In this document: in pieces, positions 33,296 to 42,074 of the stretch
How the letters are laid out: every line of letters begins with the position of its first letter
Position numbering within the stretch: the stretch's first letter is position 1
Assembly (NCBI GenBank): GCA_016712355.1
Contig: JADJRF010000005.1
Span: 558,001-622,000 of the forward strand
Direction: 5' to 3'
DNA from: Vampirovibrionales bacterium
GTDB lineage: Bacteria; Cyanobacteriota; Vampirovibrionia; Vampirovibrionales; Vampirovibrionaceae
Length of the DNA: 64,000 nt
Position numbers and translations under genes: made by a program
The notes under the pieces: model-generated
What the model was told of the DNA's origin: nothing
What the model saw: the letters and a program-made list of their open reading frames with translations, nothing else
Databases searched by the model: none

Positions 33296-34828
33296 ATGAC
33301 GGCTCCGCCTGCGCCTTCCGGCTCTTTGGATATCTCCGCGTCTGCGCCGGCGGCGCGTCTGACGCTCAGCCCCGAACGTCCGACGCATTTTGTCGGCATC
33401 GGCGGCATCGGGATGAGCGGTCTGGCCAAGTTATTGCTGGAGGCAGGCTTGCCGGTCAGCGGGTCAGATGTTGCCGAAAATGCCAATACCCGCTTGCTCT
33501 CCGACAGTGGCGCCCATATCGCCATTGGACATGCGTCAGCCAACGTCCCAGCCAACGCGACGGTCATTGCGTCAACGGCGATTCGTCGGGATAATCCGGA
33601 GGTCGCCATCGCGCTGGAGCGAGGCCAAGCGATTTTTCATCGATCGGACCTGTTGCGCGAAATCCTGCATGGCGAGGCAATGGGGAGCGCCCAGACCATT
33701 GGCGTTGCAGGCGCGCACGGAAAAACCAGCGCCACGGGGATGATCGCCGTCTCCTTGCTGGCGGCGGGCCAACAGCCCACCGTGATCGTCGGCGGCAAAT
33801 TGCCCGGCTGGCAGACCAACGCGCTGGCCGGGACCCATCGACGCATTGCTGTCGCGGAATTGGACGAGAGCGATGGTTCGCTCACGCGTTATCAGCCCAC
33901 GCATGCTGTCCTGCTTAATATCGAACTCGATCACGCCGATCATTTTACCGGCGGCCTTCCTCAAGTAGCGGCCCTTTTCGGCGATTTTGTCGCCGCGTTG
34001 CCCCCAGGCGCGTTCCTTTATTTTAACGCTGCCTGCGCGCAAACAGTGGCGGTCGTCTCACAGTATCTTCAAGGACACGACAAGCGTCCGGTTGCGCTGT
34101 TTCCAGACGCCTCAACGCCCGAGACGTCTGATTTAAGCGTCTTTTTCCAGCGATTTCCACAAACGCTTCGCTATGCCATTCAGACGCCATCGACCGATAC
34201 GCATGGCTGTTACGGCGGCATCGTTCTGAAAAATGGCGACCCGCTGGCGACGCTCCAGATGGCCATTCCCGGCGCGCATCAACTTTTTAACGCGATGGCG
34301 GCTCTGGCAATCAGCGACCAGCTGGGATTGTCGCTGACGCCTATCACGCAGGCGTTGAATGCGTTTAGCGGAATGGGCAGACGCTTTGAGCGGCTGGCAG
34401 AAACCCCTTTCGGCGTTTTGGTAGACGACTATGCGCATCATCCAACCGAAACGCTCGCCATGACCCGAGCAGGCCGCGACTGGCTCGCCCGCAGCGCCGG
34501 ACGGCTGATTGTAATTTTCCAGCCTCATCGTTACACTCGCCTTAAAACCTTTTGGGACGAGTTCCTTCAGGCGTTTGACGGCGCAGACGTCCTGTACGTA
34601 TGCGATGTGTACGCTGCTAGCGAAGACCCCATTGCCGGCATCGACAGCCGCGCGTTTTGCGCCGCCCTTCGCCAGGCAGGCATACAGGCAGAAATTCGCT
34701 ACTGGCCCGGGCGTGATTGGAACGCCCTGCGCGTGCAGTTACAAGCCGAAGGCAGCCGGGATGATTTGATTATGACGATGGGCGCAGGCGATATCACGCA
34801 TGCCTTGCGCGGCTGGCCGTGGACGTAA
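33296..34828 (+). CDS. murC: UDP-N-acetylmuramate--L-alanine ligase
   Basis: 510 residues from ATG 33296 (AGGA upstream; TTG 33290 is also in frame). Rossmann start HFVGIGGIGMSGLAKLL, P-loop GVAGAHGKTSATGMIA, central ELDESDGSL and C-terminal GMGRRFERL, VDDYAHHPTE and FQPHRYTRLK. All are standard MurC motifs. It adds the first L-Ala of the peptidoglycan stem peptide in the cytoplasm. About 30 extra residues precede the Rossmann fold. It overlaps murB by 10 bp and opens the murC-murB-ddl-ftsQ-dapB run. Confidence 0.96.
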   Translation: MTAPPAPSGSLDISASAPAARLTLSPERPTHFVGIGGIGMSGLAKLLLEAGLPVSGSDVAENANTRLLSDSGAHIAIGHASANVPANATVIASTAIRRDNPEVAIALERGQAIFHRSDLLREILHGEAMGSAQTIGVAGAHGKTSATGMIAVSLLAAGQQPTVIVGGKLPGWQTNALAGTHRRIAVAELDESDGSLTRYQPTHAVLLNIELDHADHFTGGLPQVAALFGDFVAALPPGAFLYFNAACAQTVAVVSQYLQGHDKRPVALFPDASTPETSDLSVFFQRFPQTLRYAIQTPSTDTHGCYGGIVLKNGDPLATLQMAIPGAHQLFNAMAALAISDQLGLSLTPITQALNAFSGMGRRFERLAETPFGVLVDDYAHHPTETLAMTRAGRDWLARSAGRLIVIFQPHRYTRLKTFWDEFLQAFDGADVLYVCDVYAASEDPIAGIDSRAFCAALRQAGIQAEIRYWPGRDWNALRVQLQAEGSRDDLIMTMGAGDITHALRGWPWT

Positions 34829-35763
34829 CGACCTGCGGCGCGCCGGGCCAAGCCGCCGCGTTTACGACATATCGCGTGGGCGGGCCGATTGACAATTTAC
34901 ATCAGCCCGAAACTCCCGAGCAGGCCGCAGAGGTTTTGCGACAAGCGCTTACGCAAGGCGCGCCCGTCACGATTTTAGGCTGGGGCAGCAACGTCATTGT
35001 CGCCTCCGCTGGCATTCGCGGCGTGACGCTGGTGACGCGAAAACTAGCCCACACGCGCGTCGAGCCAGAGAGCAGACGCCTCATCGCAGGCGCGGGCGTC
35101 CATCTGGCACGAATCGCCACCATGGCCGAAGCGCAAGGCTGGACGGGCGCGGAATTCATGATTGGCATTCCCGCAACAATCGGCGGCGCAGCGCGTATGA
35201 ACGCTGGAGCCATGGGGCAAGAAACCGCATCAGTCATTGACAGCGTCTTGCTGTTTGACGCCGGGTCGGGAGAGATCACCCGCTGGCCACGCGAACCCCT
35301 GCAGTACGCGTACCGACACAGCGCGCTGCAAGCGCCTGCGCCGTTGCGCGTCGTTCTCGAAGCAACGCTTGTTTTTGAGGCAGGAGACCCTGCCGCGATT
35401 CGCGCCCAGATGGAAACCAACGTCTCGTTCCGAAAAACGCATCATCCTACCGAGCCCAACGGTGGCAGCGTTTTTCGAAACCCCTTCTCGAAAGACGCTG
35501 CCAATGCGCATCTGACGGCCGGACGCATGCTCGATGAACTCGGAGCCAGGTCGTGGCATGAAGGCGGGGTTCGGGTCAGCCCCCTGCATGCAAATTTCAT
35601 CGTGAATGTCGCAAATGGAACGTCAAGCGACGTGTTACGCTTGATGATGCGGATGAAACGCGCTATAAAATCGGCGTATGGCGTTGACGTCCGGCCCGAA
35701 AATGAGTTTATCGGCGACGCAACGCCGCAAGAGGCGGATTTATGGGCGGCCTTGACTGCGTAA
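34819..35763 (+). CDS. murB: UDP-N-acetylenolpyruvoylglucosamine reductase
   Basis: 314 residues from GTG 34819, inside the murC 3' end. FAD-binding domain: TTYRVGGPIDNLHQPE, VTILGWGSNVIVASAG, then EFMIGIPATIGGAARMNAGA. The C-terminal domain holds the catalytic FRKTHHPTEPNGGSVFRNP and HANFIVN. The lack of the extra Tyr-loop module makes it a type II-like MurB. It reduces UDP-GlcNAc-enolpyruvate to UDP-MurNAc, the substrate of MurC next door. Confidence 0.95.
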   Translation: MDVTTCGAPGQAAAFTTYRVGGPIDNLHQPETPEQAAEVLRQALTQGAPVTILGWGSNVIVASAGIRGVTLVTRKLAHTRVEPESRRLIAGAGVHLARIATMAEAQGWTGAEFMIGIPATIGGAARMNAGAMGQETASVIDSVLLFDAGSGEITRWPREPLQYAYRHSALQAPAPLRVVLEATLVFEAGDPAAIRAQMETNVSFRKTHHPTEPNGGSVFRNPFSKDAANAHLTAGRMLDELGARSWHEGGVRVSPLHANFIVNVANGTSSDVLRLMMRMKRAIKSAYGVDVRPENEFIGDATPQEADLWAALTA

Positions 35764-35866
35764 CAAATCCATCGCGTAACGAATCTGGCGAGAGGCGCTT
35801 ATCGCCGATCGGAGCCGACGCCCAACAGGAATCTCTTATCAGGAATATCTCAGGAGACGCACGGTC

Positions 35867-36820
35867 ATGACGGCTGAAATCACCCATGACGCCCGTATCG
35901 CGGTGCTATGCGGCGGACTGTCTTCCGAACGGGACGTGTCGCTGCGCTCGGGACAAAACTGTTATGACGCTTTACTGCGCCTTGGGTATCACCGCACGGT
36001 CCTGATAGACGTTGATCGCCGCATTGCCGAGCGCCTTTTGCAGGAAGACGCAGAGATCGCGTTTCTGGCCCTTCACGGCCGCTACGGCGAAGATGGCGCG
36101 ATTCAGGGGATGCTGGAGATTCTGGGCATCCCCTACACCGGTTGCGGCATTGCCGCCAGCGCTCTGGCCATGGATAAAGACCTCACCAAGCGCCTGTTGA
36201 TGCAAGCCGGGCTGCCCGTACTGCCCTCACTCACCGTCCGACTCACCGCCGGCGCTCAGGCGGCGCTAAAAGCTGTTGAGACCCGATGCCCGTTGCCAGC
36301 CATGGTAAAACCCATTAACGAGGGCTCCAGCGTTGGCATGAGCCGGATAGAACGCATCGAAGACCTGGGCGGCGCGCTGGAGCTGGCCGCCAGCAAAGCC
36401 CGCGTAGCAATGATCGAACAATACGTCGAAGGCCGTTCCATGACGATCGGCGTCATCGACATTGAAGGCGCGCCCACCGCGCTGCCGGTTCTGGAACTTC
36501 GTACGCCCTCAGGCTGGTATGATTACGAAGCCAAGTACACAGAGGGTAAAACTGAATTCATCCTGCCGGCTGAACTGCCGCCCGAGGCAAGCGAGCGGCT
36601 GCAGCAAGCCGCGCTGGCGGCCCATCGGGCGCTGGGCTGCCATGGCGTCTCACGAACAGACGTGGTGGTGGACGACCAATTGCGGTTTTATCTTCTGGAA
36701 GTCAATACCATTCCCGGCATGACCTCTTTAAGCGACCTGCCTGCACAGGCTCACGCCATGGGCATCGGCTATGACGCGCTGGTAGAAATCATTCTAATGA
36801 CGGCCCAACACCCGCGATGA
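35867..36820 (+). CDS. ddl: D-alanine--D-alanine ligase
   Basis: 317 residues; AGGAG precedes the ATG. ATP-grasp enzyme with CGGLSSERDVSLRSG, FLALHGRYGEDGAIQGML, YTGCGIAASALAMDK, VKPINEGSSVGMSRI, and the C-terminal metal site YLLEVNTIPGMTSLSDLP. All are canonical Ddl motifs. It makes the D-Ala-D-Ala dipeptide for peptidoglycan precursors. Its stop overlaps the ftsQ start (ATGA). Confidence 0.96.
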   Translation: MTAEITHDARIAVLCGGLSSERDVSLRSGQNCYDALLRLGYHRTVLIDVDRRIAERLLQEDAEIAFLALHGRYGEDGAIQGMLEILGIPYTGCGIAASALAMDKDLTKRLLMQAGLPVLPSLTVRLTAGAQAALKAVETRCPLPAMVKPINEGSSVGMSRIERIEDLGGALELAASKARVAMIEQYVEGRSMTIGVIDIEGAPTALPVLELRTPSGWYDYEAKYTEGKTEFILPAELPPEASERLQQAALAAHRALGCHGVSRTDVVVDDQLRFYLLEVNTIPGMTSLSDLPAQAHAMGIGYDALVEIILMTAQHPR

Positions 36821-37941
36821 AGCGCAAGCCCCCCCGTTCGCGAGCCTTACGCGCAAAGCCCGTCGCCAAAGCCTTGCCGGGCCGTTTACGCGCGCCGACG
36901 CCGCCTGAAAAATCCCGGGGTTCGCGCCCGAAACCAATCGGAAAAATTCCCGCAGGCAAGCGCGCTCAAGACGTAAACCGCGCCCGCGGACGTCAACAAG
37001 CCTATCTTCAGGCGCGACGCAAACGGAAACGCATTCTGGTGATGTGCTCCCGGCTGCGATTTCTGGTCAAACTGTGCTTTCTGCTGCTGCTCTGTTTTAC
37101 GTTGTGGCAGTTCGCCACCGCCTCCTTCTGGGCAATGGATGCGCCGCGCATCCGGGTAGAAAACGCGCATCTGATCGCCAGCGATGCGATTGCGCCCGCC
37201 GTCGGCGCGCTCAAAGGCCTTCCCATCACCCAAATTGATCCGCAGGCGTTGGAAAAATGGCTTAAACGCCGCTACCCGATTCTGGATCGGGCCGTTGTTC
37301 GCCGCGCGCTATTTCCGGCGCGCTTAACCCTGACGGTGTCAGAAAAACCCCTATTGGCGCAAGTTTACACGGATGTCATCTCAACGCGTCCCAGCGCCGT
37401 TATTACGTATGACGCCGACGTTCTCTCCCTGGCGCCCTATCAACGGGCGGTTGCCGCCTTTCCACAGAGAGGTCTGTTACGGATTTACGTCAATCCCGGC
37501 CAGCGACTACCGCGCGCCGAGTCCCGCCGATTGGCGGAAATTGCCGAAATTGCGCGCGGCATGACCGGCTTAACGTTTGAGTGGATTGATTTTCGCAATC
37601 CGCAACAAACGATGTTGATGTTTTCGCAAGTGAAGGTCAACCTGGGCGCTCTGGATGTGACGGCGCCGCGACGGCTGGCGCGGTTGACGTCATTGATCCC
37701 GATTATTCTTGAAAAAGTCCCCACGATAGACGCCGTGAATTTACAGTGGTTGAATCAGGTAACGTTCCATCGTGGAAACGACGCTTGGCAGCGCTCACAT
37801 TCCGCCCTGCGCCAGTCTCTTCGCGCGCCTGCCAGCGCCGACGCCTCGCTACCCAAGGGGTTGTTGCCAAGCCCGACTGACGCCTTTCCAGAAGAACATC
37901 CCGAAGAAGCCCCCGGAGATCACCCCCATGGCCTTGAATAA
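36817..37941 (+). CDS. ftsQ: FtsQ/DivIB-type division protein
   Basis: 374 residues. A long, very basic N-terminal tail (~75 residues, rich in Arg, Lys and Pro) is followed by one membrane helix (LVKLCFLLLLCFTLWQFATA) and a POTRA domain (IRVENAHLIASDAIAPAVG, then LKRRYPILDRAVVRRALFP). This is the FtsQ layout, a divisome bridge on the periplasmic side. The C-terminal ~60 residues are low-complexity and acidic. The position after ddl is the classic dcw order. The cytoplasmic tail is longer than usual. Confidence 0.85.
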   Translation: MKRKPPRSRALRAKPVAKALPGRLRAPTPPEKSRGSRPKPIGKIPAGKRAQDVNRARGRQQAYLQARRKRKRILVMCSRLRFLVKLCFLLLLCFTLWQFATASFWAMDAPRIRVENAHLIASDAIAPAVGALKGLPITQIDPQALEKWLKRRYPILDRAVVRRALFPARLTLTVSEKPLLAQVYTDVISTRPSAVITYDADVLSLAPYQRAVAAFPQRGLLRIYVNPGQRLPRAESRRLAEIAEIARGMTGLTFEWIDFRNPQQTMLMFSQVKVNLGALDVTAPRRLARLTSLIPIILEKVPTIDAVNLQWLNQVTFHRGNDAWQRSHSALRQSLRAPASADASLPKGLLPSPTDAFPEEHPEEAPGDHPHGLE

Positions 37942-38776
37942 CCCCTCCTCCCCCGCCCCCCCGATTCGCGTGGTGGTATCAGGCGCCGCAGGCAAAATGG
38001 GTCGCGAAGTGGTCAAAACCGTCTTGGCCGATCCGGCGCTGACGCTGGCGGCAGCGGTAGATACGCATCATGCGGGCGAAGACGCCGCCCTCATCGCGGG
38101 CTTGACGCAGCCTTGCGGCCAGGTCATTCGCCCGGATTTACGCGCGGCGCTGGCCGAATCGCAAGCAGACGTCTGCGTTGATTTCACCCGACCGCAAGCC
38201 GCGCTCACCAATGCGCTCACGATTATTGAGTCGGGCTGCCGTCCGGTGATCGGCACCACAGGCCTCTCCCCGGATGATTTACAAACCATCGCTCACGCCT
38301 TACAGACGGCTGGCATCGGCGGGATGGTCGTTCCCAATTTCGCTATCGGGGCCGTGCTGCTCATGAAATTTGCGCAAGAAGCCGCCCGCTATTTTGATCA
38401 TGCCGAACTCATCGAATTGCATCACAACCAGAAGGCGGACGCGCCCAGCGGGACAGCGGTAAAAACCGCGCTCAAGATGCAAGAGGGGCTGGCGGCGCGC
38501 GGCCTGCAGACGTTTGGGGCCGACAACGCGCCTGAAACCGAGACCATCGCAGGCGCGCGGGGCGCTCAGGGAGCCGCAGGCATTCGCATCCACAGCGTGC
38601 GCCTGCCGGGTCTGGTGGCGCATCAGGAAGCGATTTTCGGCGCGGCGGGCGAATTACTGACGCTGCGTCATGACAGTTTTGATCGCGCCTGCTTTATGCC
38701 GGGCGTAGCGCTGGCCGTCAAACGCGTCGGCGCGCTCAACGGTCTGACCTACGGACTGGACGCGCTGTTGACGTAG
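37928..38776 (+). CDS. dapB: 4-hydroxy-tetrahydrodipicolinate reductase
   Basis: 282 residues from ATG 37928, preceded by GGAG and overlapping the ftsQ end by 14 bp; longer frames are not supported. NAD(P)-binding VVVSGAAGKMGREVV, then CVDFTRPQA, the signature ELHHNQKADAPSGTAVKTA (catalytic His and Lys) and the C-terminal FDRACFMPGVALAVKRV. It catalyses the second step of the diaminopimelate/lysine pathway. A DapL-like aminotransferase of the same pathway lies at 54122. Confidence 0.96.
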   Translation: MALNNPSSPAPPIRVVVSGAAGKMGREVVKTVLADPALTLAAAVDTHHAGEDAALIAGLTQPCGQVIRPDLRAALAESQADVCVDFTRPQAALTNALTIIESGCRPVIGTTGLSPDDLQTIAHALQTAGIGGMVVPNFAIGAVLLMKFAQEAARYFDHAELIELHHNQKADAPSGTAVKTALKMQEGLAARGLQTFGADNAPETETIAGARGAQGAAGIRIHSVRLPGLVAHQEAIFGAAGELLTLRHDSFDRACFMPGVALAVKRVGALNGLTYGLDALLT

Positions 38777-38822
38777 ACGACCGCGCGCAATTTCGTTCCA
38801 TACGCTGTTTTTCTCATGACTT

Positions 38823-39158
38823 ATGAACGTCATGCGATCCTCCTGGCCAGATCCTTATTGGACCTCTACGCCCGTCCGCTTCGGGCTCGCGTCCACCTCA
38901 GTAAAGATTCGGCGTTATCCTGTTCTCATTCATGCGGACGGCTGGCGCGCTCAAAAAGAATGGACGGCAGGTCCCTTGCTCGAGCAAGCGCACGGCGATT
39001 TGATCAAAGAATCCAATCGTCTGGAGACCGTCATGAACAGTCAAAGGCTCACTGAGGAGCAGCGGGGGAAAGCTCTCGACCAAATCCTGACGCGGGTTCA
39101 TTATATTGAAATCGCCATTGGGGAGTTGGAGCGAATCGTGAACCGGATCACGCACTGA
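38823..39158 (+). CDS. Small protein of unknown function
   Basis: The frame codes for 111 residues, but the only well-placed ribosome-binding site (GGAG, 6 nt spacing) precedes an internal ATG at 39033. That start would give 41 residues (MNSQRLTEEQRGKALDQIL and on). This C-terminal part is predicted by eye as an amphipathic helix or coiled coil (HYIEIAIGELERIVNRI). No family is recognised. Either start is possible. Confidence 0.4.
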   Translation: MNVMRSSWPDPYWTSTPVRFGLASTSVKIRRYPVLIHADGWRAQKEWTAGPLLEQAHGDLIKESNRLETVMNSQRLTEEQRGKALDQILTRVHYIEIAIGELERIVNRITH

Positions 39159-39269
39159 ATCAGAACGCGCCCCGTCTCGAAGACGCGGACGTTTTTGGGT
39201 ATAATCCGCCTGAATTGAGCCGCAGGCGCGCGCCTGGTCCCGGCTAAGAACAGGAAGGATCCCGACCCC

Positions 39270-40943
39270 ATGGCGTCTGCCCCCTCCCCCCATTCGCAAA
39301 CGGCCCCTCATAGCATGGCTGGTAAGCCGCGCGTTTTGGTCACCGATAACATTCACCCCTCAGCGGTGGCAATTCTCGAAGACGTCGCCGACGTCACATT
39401 CGAGAAATCTCTCTCCCATGAGGCGCTACTGGCCTGTATCGGCGACTTCGACGGCTTGATGATCCGCAGCGCCTCCCGCGTGTCCGCCGATGCGCTGGCC
39501 GTCGCCGGACGCCTGAAAATCGTGGGGCGCGCCGGCGTGGGCGTCGATAATATCGATCTGCCGCAAGCCACTCACCATGGCGTCATTGTGGTGAACTCAC
39601 CCGAAGGCAATACGATTGCTGCGTCCGAGCATACCGTGGGGCTGTTGATGTCGCTGGCCCGCCATATCCCAGAAGCCGACGCCTCAATGAAAACAGGCGA
39701 ATGGAAGCGCAGCCAGCTCACCGGCGTCGAACTCGCAGGTAAAACCTTGGGCGTCATTGGTTTGGGAAAAATCGGGGCGCGCGTCGCCAAGGTCTGTCGC
39801 GCGCTGGGGATGCGCGTGCTGGTCCATGATCCGTTTCTGGCCGCCACGCGCGCCGACGAATTGGGCGTCAAAATCGTTACGCTGGACGACATCTGGCGCG
39901 AATCCGATTTCATTACCATCCATGCGCCCAAAACGCGCGAAACCCTCAACCTGCTCAACGCCCAGACGCTGGCGCAGTGTAAACCCGGCGTCCGCATTAT
40001 CAATTGCGCGCGCGGCGGCATTATCAACGAAGCCGATCTGGCCGAGGCCATTCGCAACGGTCATGTGGCGGCGGCGGCCATTGATGTGTTTTCCGCAGAG
40101 CCCGCCCCCGCCGATTGCCCGCTTCTGACGCTGGGCTCGCGCGTGGTGCTCACCCCGCATCTGGGCGCCAGCACGGAAGAAGCGCAAATTAACGTCGCGT
40201 TGGACGTCGCCAAGCAATTGCGCGATTTCTTCCGTGAAGGATTTGCGCAAAATGCCGTCAACATCCCGATGCTGCGAAAAGAAGCGCTGGATCCCGTCAA
40301 GCATTTGATGCCCATGGCAGAAACCCTGGGCGCGCTCGCGCGTCAAATCGCCAAAGGCGGCGCGCAATCCGTCGAACTGACTGCCAAAGGCGCCGCGTTG
40401 GCGTCTCTGGATACGGCCCCCCTGATGCTGGCCGCCCTTAAAGGGCTGCTCTCGCAAAGCCGCGAGGGCGTGAATTACGTCAATGCGCCTCTTATCGCCG
40501 AAGAATCCGGCGTTGCGCTCAAGCAATCCAGCGTCAAAACGCTCGACAGCTACCAAAATCTGCTCGAAGTAACGCTGACCACGGATAGACGCGCCTATCG
40601 CGTGGCCGCCACGCACCTGCATGGCGACGCGTATCGCATCGTGGATGTCGACGAATACGCCGTATCGCTTGCTCCCACCGAGCATGTGCTGTTTACCCCT
40701 CACGAAGATCGACCGGGGATGGTCGGCATGACGGCTTCTCTTCTGGGCGCGCAACACATCAACATCAGCGCCATGCAGGTCGCTCGCCGCCAGGGCACGC
40801 GCACGGCGGGCGGCGAATCATTGATGATTTTCAGCCTCGACGGCCCTGTGGATGATGCCACGCTGGCCGCCTTGCGCGCGCAACCCGGCATTTACGCCGC
40901 CGTTTACGCCCATCTGCCCGTCTCTCAAAACGATCGCGCCTAA
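39270..40943 (+). CDS. serA: D-3-phosphoglycerate dehydrogenase (long, ACT-containing form)
   Basis: 557 residues; AAGGA lies upstream of ATG 39270, and an internal ATG at 39315 is an alternative. D-isomer dehydrogenase domain: NAD site TLGVIGLGKIGARVAKVC, RGGIINEADL, and catalytic HLGASTEEAQINVA. It is followed by the allosteric substrate-binding domain and an ACT domain (HEDRPGMVGMTASLLGAQHI). This long form is known for serine feedback control. It performs the first committed step of serine synthesis. Confidence 0.96.
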   Translation: MASAPSPHSQTAPHSMAGKPRVLVTDNIHPSAVAILEDVADVTFEKSLSHEALLACIGDFDGLMIRSASRVSADALAVAGRLKIVGRAGVGVDNIDLPQATHHGVIVVNSPEGNTIAASEHTVGLLMSLARHIPEADASMKTGEWKRSQLTGVELAGKTLGVIGLGKIGARVAKVCRALGMRVLVHDPFLAATRADELGVKIVTLDDIWRESDFITIHAPKTRETLNLLNAQTLAQCKPGVRIINCARGGIINEADLAEAIRNGHVAAAAIDVFSAEPAPADCPLLTLGSRVVLTPHLGASTEEAQINVALDVAKQLRDFFREGFAQNAVNIPMLRKEALDPVKHLMPMAETLGALARQIAKGGAQSVELTAKGAALASLDTAPLMLAALKGLLSQSREGVNYVNAPLIAEESGVALKQSSVKTLDSYQNLLEVTLTTDRRAYRVAATHLHGDAYRIVDVDEYAVSLAPTEHVLFTPHEDRPGMVGMTASLLGAQHINISAMQVARRQGTRTAGGESLMIFSLDGPVDDATLAALRAQPGIYAAVYAHLPVSQNDRA

Positions 40944-40982
40944 TATCCGCGCCATCATCAAGCTGCGCTTAAGCGATCCGGC

Positions 40983-41858
40983 TTATTCCGCAGCCAGCAA
41001 CGCCGCAAGATCGGCAGCTTCCTGCGACGTCAGGGGGTAGGCTTCGACCTGCTCATCAGGGAAATCGCCGCCCGCGACATCGGCAGCGAAACGACGGGCG
41101 GCGTCTTGCGTCATTTCGCCCAGCGGCGCATATTGCCTCGCGAATCGGGGATGAAAATCGGGAAAACGGCCCAACAAATCGTCTATCACCAGAATCTGCC
41201 CGTCGCACCCCGCGCCCGACCCAATGCCGATTACGGGAATCGTCAATCGCGCGGCGATCCAACGCGCCACCGGCGGCGGCGTCATTTCCAGTACGAGGGC
41301 AAAGGCGCCGGCGGCCTGCAAGCGCATCGCGTCCTCGCGCAAACGGCTGGCGGCTTCCACGGAGCGGCCTTGCGCGCGAGGGCCGCCCAAGGCGTGAATA
41401 AACTGCGGCGTAAACCCTAAATGCCCCACCACAGGAACGCCCAATGACACCAGGCGTTCAATTAAGGCCACTACCGGCGAACTGGCGCCTTCAACCTTGA
41501 CGGCCTGAGCGCGGCATTCCTGAATAAAGCGTCCCGCATGACGCACGCCTTCGGCCAAATCCACGCCATAACTCAGAAACGGCATGTCCGCCACCACCAC
41601 CGCGCGCTGAGCGCCGCGCGTCACCGCTTTGACGTGATGGGCCATCTCATCCATCGTCACGCTCAACGTATCACGATGCCCTAGGACCGTCATGGCCAGC
41701 GAATCGCCCACCAGTAGCAGGTCCACCGAGCCGGTTGCATCCAGCAGGCGCGCGGTGGCGTAATCGTAAGCCGTCAGCGCCACGATTTTTTCGCCCCGCT
41801 CCTTCTTGCGCGATAAAGAGCGGCAGGTGAGGGGTTTGGGGGAACTCGCGTCGGTCAT
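40983..41858 (-). CDS. panB: 3-methyl-2-oxobutanoate hydroxymethyltransferase
   Basis: 291 residues from ATG 41858; a frame upstream to 41897 has no better site. Motifs: KIVALTAYDYATARLLD, LLLVGDSLAMTVLGH, DMPFLSYGVD, KVEGASS and GIGSGAGCDGQILVIDDLLG, all standard PanB. It transfers a hydroxymethyl group from 5,10-methylene-THF to alpha-ketoisovalerate, the first step to pantothenate. It converges with serA. The KVEG lysine/Glu region is slightly altered (no GG) but otherwise intact. Confidence 0.94.
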   Translation of the reverse strand: MTDASSPKPLTCRSLSRKKERGEKIVALTAYDYATARLLDATGSVDLLLVGDSLAMTVLGHRDTLSVTMDEMAHHVKAVTRGAQRAVVVADMPFLSYGVDLAEGVRHAGRFIQECRAQAVKVEGASSPVVALIERLVSLGVPVVGHLGFTPQFIHALGGPRAQGRSVEAASRLREDAMRLQAAGAFALVLEMTPPPVARWIAARLTIPVIGIGSGAGCDGQILVIDDLLGRFPDFHPRFARQYAPLGEMTQDAARRFAADVAGGDFPDEQVEAYPLTSQEAADLAALLAAE

Positions 41859-42074
41859 CTCGCCGTCTATTGTAGACTGCGCGCCCACGGAATTCAATGA
41901 CGGGGCTATTCAACAGGTTTTAACGCCCCGCGCGGCCATGGGCGCCGGGCCAAAGCTTTGTGTCTTGTATGTTCTTGTTATAATGGCCTGTCTTTGAGCC
42001 TGTTTTACGATAGTTTACTGTGGTTAATCCAAGTTTTTAGAAAATTCAGACAATTTGGGAGGCGAGCGCCTGCG

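Noticed and set aside
38898..39356. 152-codon minus-strand frame upstream of serA
   Set aside because: Overlaps the serA start and its ribosome-binding site; no motif and no start signal. The small plus-strand frame is preferred, though weakly.
39684..40757. 357-codon minus-strand frame opposite serA
   Set aside because: It lies wholly inside serA, whose motifs are complete; the His/Arg/Gln-rich translation is typical of an antisense shadow.
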